From: CAWBVG01 sp963792175 | GTDB lineage: Bacteria; Acidobacteriota; Vicinamibacteria; Vicinamibacterales; CAVVIG01 | Reading direction: 5' to 3' | Length of the DNA stretch: 64,000 nt | Assembly: GCA_963792175.1 (NCBI GenBank) | Contig: CAWBVG010000012.1 | Coordinates: 1-64,000, forward strand | Part shown: piece by piece, positions 19,708 through 29,904 of the stretch | Position numbering within the stretch: the stretch's first letter is position 1 | Layout of the letters: each line of letters starts with the position of its first letter | Made by a program: the position numbers and the translations under genes | The notes under the pieces: generated by a model | What the model was told of the DNA's origin: nothing | The model's input: the letters and a program-made list of their open reading frames with translations, nothing else | Databases searched by the model: none

Positions 19708-22438
19708 AACGCCGGCTGGCTGCCGCCGTCGTCGGCGCCGTCGCCCTGGGCGGCGCGGTGCGTGGCGCAGCATCCGTCCGCGAGCGCGCTCGATGCCGCC
19801 AACGACGCCTGGCAGCGCGGCGAGTTCGCGTCGGCGCTGAACGGCTATATCGGCGTGTTGAGCGCGCCCGGCGGCGATCGCGCGCTCGAATCGATCGCGT
19901 TGACGACCGGCGAGCTGTTTCAGACGCGGGAACTGACGGCCGGCGGACGGAATGGCCGCTTCAGCCCGGACGGCAAGTTCGTCGTCTACGAAACCGGTCT
20001 CGAAACGTCGCGACGGACGAAGATCCTCAAGAACGACGCGACGCGCGCGGAAGTCGCTGACCTGCCTGGCGTGTCGGCGACGTTCTCTTCGTCGCTGCCG
20101 CTGGTCGCCTACCTCAAGATTCCCGATCATGACGAGATTCGCGCCGCGTCCCAGGCGCTCGAGAAGGCGTCGCTGACGGCGCAGAATCGCAATCAGCTGA
20201 CACAGACGCTGACCTGGCTGATCGCGAAGCACGCCGCCATCGTGGTCCGGGATCTGAACACCGGCCGCGAGATGAGCCTGCCGACGCCGGACCTGCTGAA
20301 GACGGGACTCACGTTCAGCGCGGACGGCCGCTTCTTGTACTTCCTTGGCGGCCGGGAAGCCGAGACGGACCGCACCGACATCTACGGCATCAGCGAGAAC
20401 GAACCGCGGCCGATCGTCGTCGCCGAGGCGCCAGGTTTGAAAAGCGCTCCCGTCGTCGATCCCACCGGCGCCGTGCTCCTCTACACGATTCCGGCCGTGA
20501 ACCCGTTGCGCCAGCCGACGGCGGGTGGGCGCGGTGGCGAGGCGGGAAGGGCTGGAGGGGCACGGAGGGGCAGGTGGACGGGCAGGAGGCGCAGGAGGAG
20601 AGTTCGCAGAGGGCCGAGGCTCTGCGGCGGGAAACCAGCCGCCGAGGTTCGCGATTGTCGCGCTGAAGACGCGGAAGGTGACGGTCATGAACGGCGCCGC
20701 CCCGGCGTTGTCGGGCGATGGGAAGACGCTCACGTACATCGCGCGCGGCGATGGCGGCTACCATCTCATGGCGGGTCCGACGACCGGGATGCAGACGACC
20801 GTCAAGACGACGGTCGATCGGCTCGATGCGCCGGCGCTGTCGTTCGACGGATCGCGCATCGCGTTCCAGCAGATCGTCCACGACGACTGGGAGATTTTCG
20901 TCGCCAGCAGCGACGGGACGAGCGAGCAGCGCATCACGCGCGAAATTCAACACGATCTGCAGCCACGGTTCATCGGGCCGAACCGCCTGCTCGCGGTCAT
21001 GGGCGAGCCGCGCCACCGCCGGTCGTACCTGTACGACCTCGAAACACCTCCGACCCCACGGCGCATCCGGCTGTTCCACAACAACACCGTCCGGACGATC
21101 GCGCCGGAGTATCAGTGGGCGCCCAGCCCGGACGGTACGCAGATTCTGATCGGTGCGGAGCGCGACGGCGATACCGTTTCGCCTGACCGTGGCGTGTATC
21201 TCGTCGACCTCCGGCAACAGGTGACGAAGGCGGATCTGCTGAAGCGGCTCCGTGCCAATCTGGCCAGCGAGACGGCCCTCAAAGCCAACGGCACGCACGC
21301 GTTTCAGCCGATCGCGGCGGACGTCCAGCGCCAGGTGGCGCGGGCGTCGGCGGCGCGGATCTTCGAGTACGAGAAGGCGCTCTTCGATTTCGATTCGAAG
21401 CACATCTCGCAACCAGGCAATCGTCTCGCGTCCGAGTTCCTCTACAACACCTACAAGTCGTTCGGCTACGAGCCGCAGTACCAGTGGTTCGATGCGCGTC
21501 AGGCGGCCGGGGGGCGGACGGCCAACGTCGTTGCCACGCTGCGCGGGACGGTGAACCCCGAGCTCGTGTACGTGGTCAGCAGCCACTACGACTCCGTCGT
21601 CGCGGGTCCGGGAGCCGACGACGACACGTCGGGGACGGCAGCGCTGCTCGAGGCGGCGCGGGTCCTGGCCGGCCATCCGATGGCCGCCACCATCGTCTTC
21701 GCGTCATTCACCGGCGAAGAAGCCGGACTGCTCGGCAGCCGCGAGTTCGTCCGCCGCGCGGTGGCCGACAAGCTGCGCGTCGTCGGCGCGTTGAACAACG
21801 ACATGATCGGGTGGATGAACGACAGCCGCTACGACAACACGATCCGCTATTCGAATCCAGGAATCCGCGACATTCAGCACGCCGCGGCGATGCTCTTCAC
21901 GCGGCTCGTGACGTTCGACGCGCTGTATTTCAAGGGCACGGACGCGGTTTCGTTCTACGACGCGTACGGCGACGTCGTCGGCGGCATCGGCTCGTATCCG
22001 GTCCTCGGCAGTCCCCATTACCATCAGGCGAGCGACCTCCTCGAATTCGAGAATCACCAGCTGATTACCGAAACCAGCAAGACGACGATCGCGACGCTGA
22101 TGCTGTTGGCGTCGAGCCCGTCGAGGCTGACGCGGCTGCGAGTGGACGGCGTCGCGGGTGGCACGGCGTCGCTGTCGTGGGCGCCGGCGCCGGAAAGCGG
22201 CCTCGCCTCGTACGTCGTCGCCTACGGTCCGCCGTCGGATCGGCTCCGCCATCGTGTCACCGTGACGCAGCCGCACGCGGTGCTGCCGCAGGTCACGCCC
22301 GGAATGGTCGTCTCGGTGAAAGCGGTCAATGCCCGCGGCCTCGAAGGCTGGGACTGGGCGACCGTGCGAATCGCGGATGCGCCTACTTCAACGAATCCAG
22401 GCGCTGCTTCAGCCGCGGCACGTCCGGATAATCGGTGA
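19679..22438 (+). CDS. Propeller-M28 zinc peptidase with C-terminal Fn3-like domain (frameshifted)
   Basis: The best start is ATG 19679 (MTRKTLSAS), overlapping the esterase end, with the signal core RLAAAVVGAVALGGA in a shifted frame. Residues of about 60-450 form a TolB-like propeller (GRFSPDGKFVVYETG, LTFSADGRFLYFLGG, PALSGDGKTLTYIARG, QWAPSPDGTQILIGAE). Breaks lie near 19745 and 20560. The M28 domain follows with all metal and catalytic residues: VVSSHYDSV (His), GADDDTSGTAALLEAAR (Asp), FTGEEAGLLGSREF (catalytic Glu and ligand), NNDMIGWM (Asp) and GSPHYHQASD (His). The C-terminal 90 residues (LRVDGVAGGTASLSWAPAPE) resemble an Fn3 domain. Probably a secreted aminopeptidase. Its last 56 bp overlap the end of the antisense gene at 22383. 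Confidence 0.85.
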
Positions 22439-23204
22439 CGAGGGTCTGGACGATGGCGGCCGCGCCTTCGCGCTGACCGGCGGCTTCGAGCGCATCCGCG
22501 GTCAGCATGCCGTGACGAATCCGGAGCGAGCGGTTGTCCCTGGGCGGCTGGATCGCCCTGAGTTTGTCGATGGCGGCCCGCGCATCCTTCCGATCGAGCA
22601 GCAGCGATTCGGCGGCGGCCAGCTGGACGTCCGGATCGTTCGGATGGCGATCGGCCGCCAGCGCGAGCAGCGTCGCCGCGTCGTTCCCCCGTCCGGCTTT
22701 CCGTTCGATCTGCGCCTGGTTGTACAGACCCGCGAGCAGCAGCCGCTCGACGTCAGCGGGCTGGCCGCTGCGGATGCCGACGCCGCCCGCATACGCATAG
22801 ACGAGCGACCCGCCGTGTTCGCCGGCTTCATACAGACACAGCAGCCCGAGGGCACCGACGATGGTCGACGCCGCATACATGATGCGCCGCTTCGGCGACC
22901 GCCAGAGCACGAGCGCGATCGCCTCGAGCGCCATCACACCCAGGAACACGTTGCGCGTGCGGATGCCCCACTCCTCGTGCTCCATGACCGCCGCGCGCGC
23001 GCCCGGCACGCGCTCGACCGGACCGTGTGCGGCCGTACCGGACTGCGCGGCCAGCCACGCCGCAATCGTTCCGGCGAGCAGCAGCGTCGTCGCGGCTGGC
23101 GCGACGAACGCCGGCCGGCCCATCAGTGAGATGGCGCGGAACACGACGCCGACGACGAGCAGCGCGATCGCGAAATGCACGAATTGCGGGTGGTAATAAC
23201 CCAT
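22383..23204 (-). CDS. DUF2231-like membrane protein with C-terminal TPR-like region
   Basis: Intact, 273 residues from ATG 23204. The N-terminus GYYHPQFVHFAIALLVVGVVF has the HP.x.VHFPIAL-type start of DUF2231 (a predicted four-helix membrane domain with conserved histidines), with helices near residues 8-28, 35-55, 88-105 and 110-128 and a conserved His-Glu segment (VMEHEEWG) between helices 2 and 3. Residues 150-273 are soluble and helical with TPR-like spacing (LLLAGLYNQAQIERKAGR, LALAADRHPNDPDVQLAAAESLL, DALEAAGQREGAAAIVQTLV). DUF2231 proteins often sit with cytochromes and quinoproteins, as here next to the sorbosone-dehydrogenase-like gene, which starts 18 bp away in the opposite direction. 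Function unknown. Confidence 0.7.
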   Translation of the reverse strand: MGYYHPQFVHFAIALLVVGVVFRAISLMGRPAFVAPAATTLLLAGTIAAWLAAQSGTAAHGPVERVPGARAAVMEHEEWGIRTRNVFLGVMALEAIALVLWRSPKRRIMYAASTIVGALGLLCLYEAGEHGGSLVYAYAGGVGIRSGQPADVERLLLAGLYNQAQIERKAGRGNDAATLLALAADRHPNDPDVQLAAAESLLLDRKDARAAIDKLRAIQPPRDNRSLRIRHGMLTADALEAAGQREGAAAIVQTLVTDYPDVPRLKQRLDSLK

Positions 23205-23222
23205 GCGGGAGAGCGTACAATC

Positions 23223-24497
23223 ATGCGCATGAAACGTCTAATCCTCGTCGTTTCCGCGGCGATCGCCGTCATCAGCGTGGTGACATTTGCCGGCGCCGCC
23301 GCGGCGCCGGCGTGCGATCCCGATAACGGCGGTCTCAAGCTGCCGCAAGGTTTCTGCGCCGCGGTCGTCGCGGACAATCTGGGACGCGCGCGCCATCTCG
23401 CGGTCGCGCCGAACGGCGATCTGTTCGTGTCGACACAGACGGGACGCGGCGGCACCGGCGGCGGCGTGTTCTCGCTGCGCGACACCGACGGCGATGGCAA
23501 GTTCGACAAGCGCGAGCACTTCGGCGAGGGCAGCGTGACCGGCGTCGCGCTGCGAAACGGCTACGTCTACTACGCGACGACCAATTCGATCGTCCGCCAC
23601 AAGCTGCCGGCCGGCGAGTTGCTGCCGACAGGATCGCCGGAAGTGATCGCCGACGGGCTCGTCGATCGGCGTCAGCACGAGGACAAGGGGCTCGCGTTCG
23701 ACGGCAAAGGCGGCGTCTACGTGAACATCGGCGCGCCGTCGAACGTGTGCCAGCAGCCCGATCGCCAGCCGAAGGTCCCCGGTCAGGATCCGTGTCCGCT
23801 GCTCGAGACGTCCGGTGGCATCTGGCGGTTCGACGAGAACAAGCTCGGACAGAAACAGGCCGACGGCAAACGATACGCGACCGGCATGCGGCAGATGCCG
23901 GGCATCACGTGGCACGACAACTCGCTGTGGGCGGTGATGCACAACCGCGACGGCCTCGACACGACCTGGCCGGGTCAGTTCACGGCGGAGCAGAACGCGG
24001 AATGGCCGGCCGAGTATCTGGTGAAGATTGCGGACGGATCGAACTTCGGCTGGCCGTACTGCTTCTACAACAACGCCGAGGGGAAGCTGGTCACGAATCC
24101 GGAGTACGGCGGCGACGGCAGGAAGAGCGATCGCTGCGCGTCGTTCACGCCGCCGACGGTCGCGTTCCCGGGTCACTGGGCGCCGAACGACGTGCTGTTC
24201 TACACCGGCACGCAGTTTCCGCGCACGTATCAGGGCGGCGCGTTCGTGGCGTTCCACGGATCGTGGAACCGCGCGCCGCTGCCGATGGCCGGCTACAACA
24301 TCACGTTCGTGCCGTTCGCGGGCGGCAAGCCAGGGAAATACGAGGTGTTTGCGGACGGATTCATGGGGCAGCCGCAGATCATGCGGCCGAACGAAGCGGC
24401 CGCGCGGCCCGGCGGCCTCGCGATGGCGCCCGACGGCTCGCTTTACGTCGCCGAAGACGTGAAGGGGAAGGTCTGGCGGATCATGTATAAAAAATGA
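23223..24497 (+). CDS. Exported sorbosone/glucose dehydrogenase-like beta-propeller protein
   Basis: Intact, 424 residues from ATG 23223 (a second ATG at 23229 is equally possible). The signal peptide RLILVVSAAIAVISVVTFAGAA ends near residue 27. The rest is a six-bladed quinoprotein-type propeller: LPQGFCAAVVADNLGRARHL, GDLFVSTQT, RDTDGDGKFDKREHFGEG (Ca-loop-like DTDGDGKFD), DKGLAFDGKGGVYVNIG, GIWRFDENKLGQ, RYATGMRQMPGITWH, DGSNFGWPYCFY and FVAFHGSWNR. These are marks of the PQQ-linked sugar dehydrogenase (GSDH) superfamily. It probably oxidises an aldose or aldehyde in the periplasm; whether it binds PQQ cannot be told here. Confidence 0.85.
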   Translation: MRMKRLILVVSAAIAVISVVTFAGAAAAPACDPDNGGLKLPQGFCAAVVADNLGRARHLAVAPNGDLFVSTQTGRGGTGGGVFSLRDTDGDGKFDKREHFGEGSVTGVALRNGYVYYATTNSIVRHKLPAGELLPTGSPEVIADGLVDRRQHEDKGLAFDGKGGVYVNIGAPSNVCQQPDRQPKVPGQDPCPLLETSGGIWRFDENKLGQKQADGKRYATGMRQMPGITWHDNSLWAVMHNRDGLDTTWPGQFTAEQNAEWPAEYLVKIADGSNFGWPYCFYNNAEGKLVTNPEYGGDGRKSDRCASFTPPTVAFPGHWAPNDVLFYTGTQFPRTYQGGAFVAFHGSWNRAPLPMAGYNITFVPFAGGKPGKYEVFADGFMGQPQIMRPNEAAARPGGLAMAPDGSLYVAEDVKGKVWRIMYKK

Positions 24498-24498
24498 C

Positions 24499-24583
24499 GT
24501 AGGGATTAGGGGTTAGGTTAGGGATTAGGGATTAGGGATTAGGGATTAGGGATTAGCAGCTAGCCCCTAGCCCCAGCCCCTAC
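24499..24583. repeat. Two-armed tandem array with telomere-like unit (TTAGGGA / CCCCTAGC)
   Basis: The left arm (24499-24556) is about eight copies of GGGATTA with variants GGGGTTA and GGTTA. The right arm (24560-24583) reads CTAGCCCCTAGCCCCAGCCCC, an imperfect reverse complement. It starts 2 bp after the sorbosone-dehydrogenase-like stop and ends 36 bp before the S9 peptidase start. Confidence 0.85.
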
Positions 24584-24618
24584 GAGTTCGGTGATCTGAA
24601 CGTGAATTGGAGAGCGTC

Positions 24619-26732
24619 ATGAAACGGTTTCTCTGCGCGCTGTCGATCGGAGTGCTCGGTTCGATCGCCGCCGTCTCGGCGCAAGGCGGCAAGCGGCCGA
24701 TCTCCCTGGACGATCTGGGACGGCTGAAGGACGTGCGCGATCCGCAGTGCGCGCCCGACGGCAAGTCGGTCGCGTTCGTGGTGTCGCAGATCGACGTCAA
24801 GGAAGACAAGCCGGGCAATGGGCACATCTGGACGGTCGGCATCGACGGCCAGAACGAGCGGCAGATTACGTCGAGCACCGACAGCGAGTCGTCGCCGAAG
24901 TTCAGTCCAGACGGCAAGTACCTGTCTTTCACGTCGTCCCGTCCGGGCAAAGCCAAAGGGAACCAGGTGTGGCTGCTGGACCGCAGCGGCGGCGAGGCAT
25001 TTCAGCTCACCGAGATCAAGGGCCGGCTGCAGGGGTACGAGTGGGCGCCGGACTCGAAGCGGCTGGCGCTGACGATTGGCGATCCGGATCCTGACGCGCC
25101 CGACCCGTCGATCAGTGCGGGGCAGACCCCGGCGGCCGGCGGCGATGCCGCCGGCGGTGGGCCGCAGGCAAGGCGCCGAAGCCGATCGTGATCGATCGCT
25201 ACAAGTACAAGCAGGACGGCCAGGGCTATCTCCTGTCGGGCCGGCACACCTACGTCTACCTGTTCGACATCGCGTCGAAGAAACTGGAGCGCCTGACCGC
25301 CGGGAAAGTCGATGAGGCATCGCCCTCGTGGTCTCCGGACGGGACGCGCATCGCGTTCACCAGCAACCGCAACGAGGATCCCGATCGCGAGCCGTCGGCC
25401 CAGCTGTTCGTCAGCGACGCGAAGCCGGGCTCGACCGAGAAAGCCCTGACGGCGCCCACCAGCCGCGGCGGACGTGGAAAAGCGGAATGGAGCGCGGACG
25501 GCAAGTGGATCGCGTTTCTCGAGAACGACGAGAAGAAGTACGGCGCTTACGGCATGGAGCACCTCGCGATCGTTGCAGCCGATGGTTCCACGGCGCCGCG
25601 GCGCGTGGCGTCGAGCGAGGCTCTCGACCGCGGCGTCTCTCAGCCGCGGTGGGGCGGTGACGGCAAGGACATCTACGCCATCGTGACCGATGATATGTCC
25701 GTCGTACCGGCGCGCGCCTACCGGTCGGCGCTGGCAGTGCTGCGGCGATCACCGAGCCGGCCCATCGTGTTGGGACAACGTCATAGCGCGGCATCGTGTG
25801 CGGTGGTGATCTCGGGCGACGATCGCCATCCCAACGAGGTTCATTCCGCCACGCTCGTCGGCGGCAGAATGAAGTTCCAACCGCTGACCCATCAGAACGA
25901 CGCGCTGTTCTCGGAGCTGCAACTCGGCGCCGTCGAAGAGGTGAGCGCGAAGAGCAAGGACGGCACGGAGGTCCACGGGCTGCTGACCAAGCCCGCGGGC
26001 TACGTCGCCGGCACGAAGGTTCCGCTGCTGCTGCGGATCCACGGCGGGCCGAACAGTCAGGATCAGCACTCGTTCAGCTTCGAGCGCCAGTGGTTCGCGG
26101 CCAACGGCTACGCCGTGCTCGCGGTGAACTATCGCGGCAGCGCCGGCCGCGGCTCGAAGTTCTCGAAAGCCATCGCCGCGGACTGGGGCCACTACGAGGT
26201 CGACGATCTGCAGGCGATGGTCGATCAGGTGGTGAAGATGGGCGTCGCCGATCCGAACAAGCTGGGTGTCGGCGGCTGGAGCTACGGCGGCATCCTCACC
26301 GACTACATGATTGCGAGCGACACCCGCTTCAAGGCCGCCACCAGCGGCGCCGGCACCGCGTTCACCGTCGCGTTCTACGGCACGGACCAGTACATCATTC
26401 AATACGACTTCGAGATCGGTCCGCCCTGGGATCCCAAGGCCTGGGAGACCTATCAGAAGATCTCGTACCCGTTCCTCCACGCGGATCGCATCAAGACGCC
26501 GACGCTCTTCCTCGGCGGCGAGAAGGACTTCAACGTGCCGGTGCAGGGCGGCCAGCAGATGTATCAGGCGCTGCGGAGCCTCGGCATCGACACCCAGCTC
26601 GTGATCTATCCCAACGAGAACCACGGCATCAGCCGCCCCAGCTACGTCCGGGATCGCTACGAGCGCTACCTCGCGTGGTACGACAAGTACATCAACGGGA
26701 AGAAACCGGTGACGACAACGTCGCAGCAGTGA
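24619..26732 (+). CDS. S9 family prolyl oligopeptidase/acylaminoacyl peptidase, exported (one frameshift)
   Basis: ATG 24619 follows GGAGAG and gives a signal peptide (RFLCALSIGVLGSIAAVSA). The N-terminal half is a propeller of TolB-like blades (PQCAPDGKSVAFVVSQ, SSPKFSPDGKYLSFTSS, ASPSWSPDGTRIAFTSN, GKAEWSADGKWIAFLEN). A break near 25175 falls in a Gly/Ala-rich linker. The C-terminal alpha/beta-hydrolase domain carries LLLRIHGGPNSQ, GGWSYGGILTDYM (catalytic Ser), LGGEKDFNVPVQGGQQM (Asp) and NENHGISRPS (His). About 705 residues. It would cleave short peptides after export. The locus length is 3n+2, consistent with one missing base. Confidence 0.85.
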
Positions 26733-26908
26733 TTTGGTGATTTAGTGATTGGGGGATTTGGTGATTGTTGAGTGATTTGGATGGTATTTGGTGATTGGGT
26801 GATTGAGTCTGGGCGATTGGGTGATTGGCCGGTCCGTCAATCACTCAATCACTCAATGAACCAATCCGTCAATCAATCACAAAATCACTAAATCACCAGA
26901 TCACCAAA
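26731..26908. repeat. Two-armed degenerate tandem hairpin (GATTTGGT / ATCACCAAAT type)
   Basis: The longest array in the window. The left arm (26731-26830) repeats TGATTTGG, TGATTGGG and GATTGAGT variants about eleven times; the right arm (26835-26908) repeats CAATCACT, ATCACTAA and TCACCAAATG. It begins at the S9 stop codon and ends at the ATG of the GlsB-like gene. Confidence 0.85.
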
Positions 26909-27170
26909 TGCGAGCGAGGCAGCACTGTTTAGTCTGATTTGGCAGATCGCGATTGGGATTCTCGCCGGCTTTCTGGCCGGCAAGATCATGCGCGGCCGCG
27001 GCTACGGCATCCTGATGGACCTGCTGCTTGGCATTGTCGGCTCGATGCTCGGCGGCGCCGTGTTCGGATTGCTCGGTTTGTACTCGAGCGGGATCGTGGG
27101 CCAGCTGGTCGTGGCCACGGTCGGCGCGATCCTGCTGATTTACATCGTGCGGAAACTCAGGACGGTGTGA
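26908..27170 (+). CDS. GlsB/YeaQ/YmgE-family small membrane protein
   Basis: Three hydrophobic segments with the Gly-rich pattern of the transglycosylase-associated/YeaQ family: LFSLIWQIAIGILAGFLAGK, ILMDLLLGIVGSMLGGAVFG and GLLGLYSSGIVGQLVVATVG, ending IYIVRKLRTV. K-I-M-R-G-R-G-Y-G between helices 1 and 2 is the family loop. Length about 85, normal. The ATG at 26908 is one base out of frame with the body, so either a base was lost near 26920 or the start is a CTG at 26925. Proteins of this family accumulate under stress in many bacteria; mechanism unknown. Confidence 0.7.
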
Positions 27171-27220
27171 AGAGAAGCAATTGCGACACGCAGTCATGAC
27201 GAAGCACGAGCTCAGATAGC

Positions 27221-29228
27221 GTGCGACTGGCCGTCGGCGGGTTGGCCGCGGCGTCGATCCTCGCGCTCGGCTGCAGCGCCCAGCCGGTGCCGCGTCATCT
27301 CGGTTACTCGACGTCGGCGTTCGAGCGCGAAAGGGCGCTGGAGCAGCGGTTCCGTGACGCGGTCTCCATCGAGCGTTTCTCCACCTTTCACCGGCAGATC
27401 ACGCGCCAGCCTCATATGTCGGGAACAGCCGGCGCGGCGGCGGTGGCCGCGTTTCTGCAGAACGCGCTGACCGAATCCGGCCTCGAGGTCCAGCTGGACG
27501 AGTATCGCGCGTACCTCTCACAGCCGAAGAGCGTCGCCGTGGATCTCGTCGAACCGGTCGCGGAGCCCCTCACGCTGACCGAGCCGCCAACCGACCTCGA
27601 TTCGGACACGAAACATCCGGATCTGCTTCCCGGGTTCGTCGCGTACTCCGCGTCGGGCGACGTCACGGCGCCGGTGGTCTACGCGAACTACGGTCTGCCA
27701 GCCGATTACGCACGAGCTGGCGCGCGCTGGCGTCGACGTCCGCGGAAAGCTCGTCATCGCGCGCTACGGACGAGAGTCACCGTGCAGTGAAGGTCCACAC
27801 GGCGCGGAGCAGATGGGCGCCGCAGGCCTCCTGCATCTACAGCGATCCGGCCGATGACGGCTTTGCCCGCGGCGACACGTGGCCGAACGGGCTACTGGCG
27901 GACGCCCGAGCTCCTGCAGCGCGGCAACGGCGAAGTACAGCTGGTTCTGGCATGGCGACCCGCTGACGCCAGGCGTGGCCGCGACCATCGACGCGCGCCA
28001 CGCCTCGATCCGGCCACGGCGCCGACGCTTCCGCGCATCCCCGCCGCAGTCCTGTCGTGGGGTGAGGCGCGAAAGCATTCTGGAACGCTCGACGACGGCC
28101 GCGCCATTCCGGCATTTCCAGAGGCGCGCTGCCGTTCTCGTATCACGCTGGGCGACGGCGGCGTGCGCGTCCAGATTGCGCGTCGAGATGGACGAACGCG
28201 CTCGCGCGACGATCCGCGACGTCGTCGCGCACTGTGCCGGGCGCGCGCCACGGCCGATCGCGGCGTGCTGCTCGGCACGCACCACGATGCCTGGACGTTT
28301 GGCGGCGTCGATCCTGGCACGGGCACGGCCGCGATGCTCGAGGTCGCGCGCGGTCTCGGTGCGCTTGCGGCGCGACGGGCTGGCAGCCGGAGCGCAACGA
28401 TCACGATCGCGTTCTGGGACGCCGAGGAATTCGGGCTGATCGGATCGACGGAATACGCCGAAGAGCGCGCGGCGGGCGCTGCGCGACGGCACGGTCTGCT
28501 ACATCAACACCGACCTGTACACGCAACGGCCGCTTCGATGCCGGCGGCGTCCCGTCGCTGCGTGATGTGCTCGTCGACGTGACGAAGGACGTTCCCGACG
28601 GACATCGACTCCGTCTACGACGCAGGGCAGCGCCGACGAGCGGACGCGCGCTCGGCGGATGAACGCGACGCGCGTCGGACTTCGAGGTCGAGCTCGAAGT
28701 CGCTCGGCAGCGGCGCCGACTTCGTCCCGTTCCAGGACTATCTCGGCTTGCCGACGCTTTCACTAGAATTCAGCGCCACGGGTGGCTACACGCTACGGCC
28801 CGTATCACTCGAACTACGACACGCGGCAATTCGTCGAGCGCGTCGCCGACCCGGGTTTCAGGCGCGGCGCGCAGCTGGCGCGTCTGTTGGGCAGCGTGGC
28901 GCTGCGGCTCGGTGAAGCGCAGGTGTTGCCGTTCCGTTTTTCGCATTACGCCGCGCGCCTCGACGACGTTCGTCGAAGACTGCGCACTCGACCTGGACGG
29001 CCAGCGCGAATCTGCAGCCGCTCCGGGCCGCGGTCGATCGGATCGCAGCGTCGGCGTCGGCGCTCGAGCGGAACGATAGACGATGGCCTCGAATCCCGCC
29101 GCCTGCCGTCGGCCGCGACTCCACGCCTCAACGACATGCTCGCGCGGATGGAACAGCTCCTCCTCGACGACAGCGAGCCGCGCCGACCACGGCTGGTACC
29201 GACACGTCGACGACTGCGCGCTGTTTGA
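27221..29228 (+). pseudogene. M28B peptidase (glutamate carboxypeptidase II/PSMA-like), frame-disrupted lipoprotein
   Basis: GTG 27221 gives a lipoprotein signal (RLAVGGLAAASILALGC) and an intact first 185 residues (FSTFHRQITRQPHMSG, VYANYGLPADY). Later motifs occur in changing frames: the PA-domain piece RGKLVIARYGR, AEQMGAAGL and IYSDPADDGFARGD, then GTHHDAWTFGGVDPGTGTAA (metal His and Asp), FWDAEEFGLIGSTEYAEE (catalytic Glu), VCYINTDLYT, GADFVPFQDYLGLPTLSLEF, GPYHSNYDT (His) and a C-terminal helical dimerisation region. This is the full GCPII architecture of about 680 residues, which trims acidic or other C-terminal residues from peptides. I count at least eight frame changes between 27715 and 29228; the exact end is uncertain (29228 or 29316). 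Confidence 0.7.
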
Positions 29229-29239
29229 AGCTGGGATTC

Positions 29240-29296
29240 GGGATTCGGAAATTGGCGATCGACAATCACCAAGTTCACCAATTCACCAATTCACGG
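29240..29296. repeat. Degenerate tandem array (CACCAATT type)
   Basis: A short left piece (GGAAATTGGCGATCG) faces ACAATCACCAAGTTCACC, AATTCACCAATTCACGG. Mostly one-armed; it fills the gap between the M28B remnant and the cupin gene. Confidence 0.65.
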
Positions 29297-29312
29297 ATTG
29301 GATGTGTGAAGC

Positions 29313-29714
29313 ATGAGCGTTGAGGGACACGACGGCATTCTGGTCATACGCGCCGGCGAGAACTGCCGCGACTGGAACGGCATTCACTACAAAGAAGGAC
29401 TGTCGGGCAAGAACGTGGGCGCGAAGGCGCTCTCGATGAACGTCGCCACCATTCCACCCGGCGGCGTGGCCTACGCCCACATCCACGTCGGCTTCGAGGT
29501 GATGCTCTACATTCTCGCGGGCCGCGTCCGCCACGAATACGGCGACGGTTTGAAGCAGGTCGTGGAAAACACCGCCGGCGATTTCATCTTCATCGAGCCC
29601 GGCGTGCCGCACGAAGTCTTCAACGTCAGCGCCACCGATCCTGTTGTCGCCGTGGTCGCGCGCTCCGACGCCAGCGAGTGGGCCAACATCATTCCCTATC
29701 AACGAAAACCGTAA
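29313..29714 (+). CDS. Single-domain cupin protein
   Basis: Intact, 133 residues from ATG 29313. The cupin barrel motif 1 is AYAHIHVGFEVMLYILAGRV (His-x-His then Glu) and motif 2 is GDFIFIEPGVPHEVFNV, with the closing His. Together they give a complete 3-His/1-Glu metal site. MNVATIPPGG is the usual strand before motif 1. No other domain is present. Cupins of this size are isomerases, dioxygenases or binding proteins; the substrate is not evident. No signal peptide is seen, so it is likely cytoplasmic. Confidence 0.8.
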   Translation: MSVEGHDGILVIRAGENCRDWNGIHYKEGLSGKNVGAKALSMNVATIPPGGVAYAHIHVGFEVMLYILAGRVRHEYGDGLKQVVENTAGDFIFIEPGVPHEVFNVSATDPVVAVVARSDASEWANIIPYQRKP

Positions 29715-29904
29715 CGTCGCCGCACCCACAATAGTCTCCACCCGCGGCGAGATTTGTCATGCGTGGAGGCATTCGCGAACGTCGCCGCGCGGTGCACATC
29801 GTTGCGCAGACGAGGTAACCGCTCGCCGGTTCAAGAGTTACTGGCATGACGCCGCCTTCATGTTTCTTTTACGCGTCGGTGCGCGAGTTGCTCTACAGGA
29901 CGGC

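Noticed and set aside
24499..24583. True telomere or contig end
   Set aside because: The TTAGGG-like units are few and imperfect, lie within the contig between two genes, and are followed by a complementary arm like the other arrays.
26731..26908. CRISPR array
   Set aside because: The units are 8-10 bp, degenerate and contiguous, with no spacers of constant length and no cas genes nearby. The second half is the reverse complement of the first.
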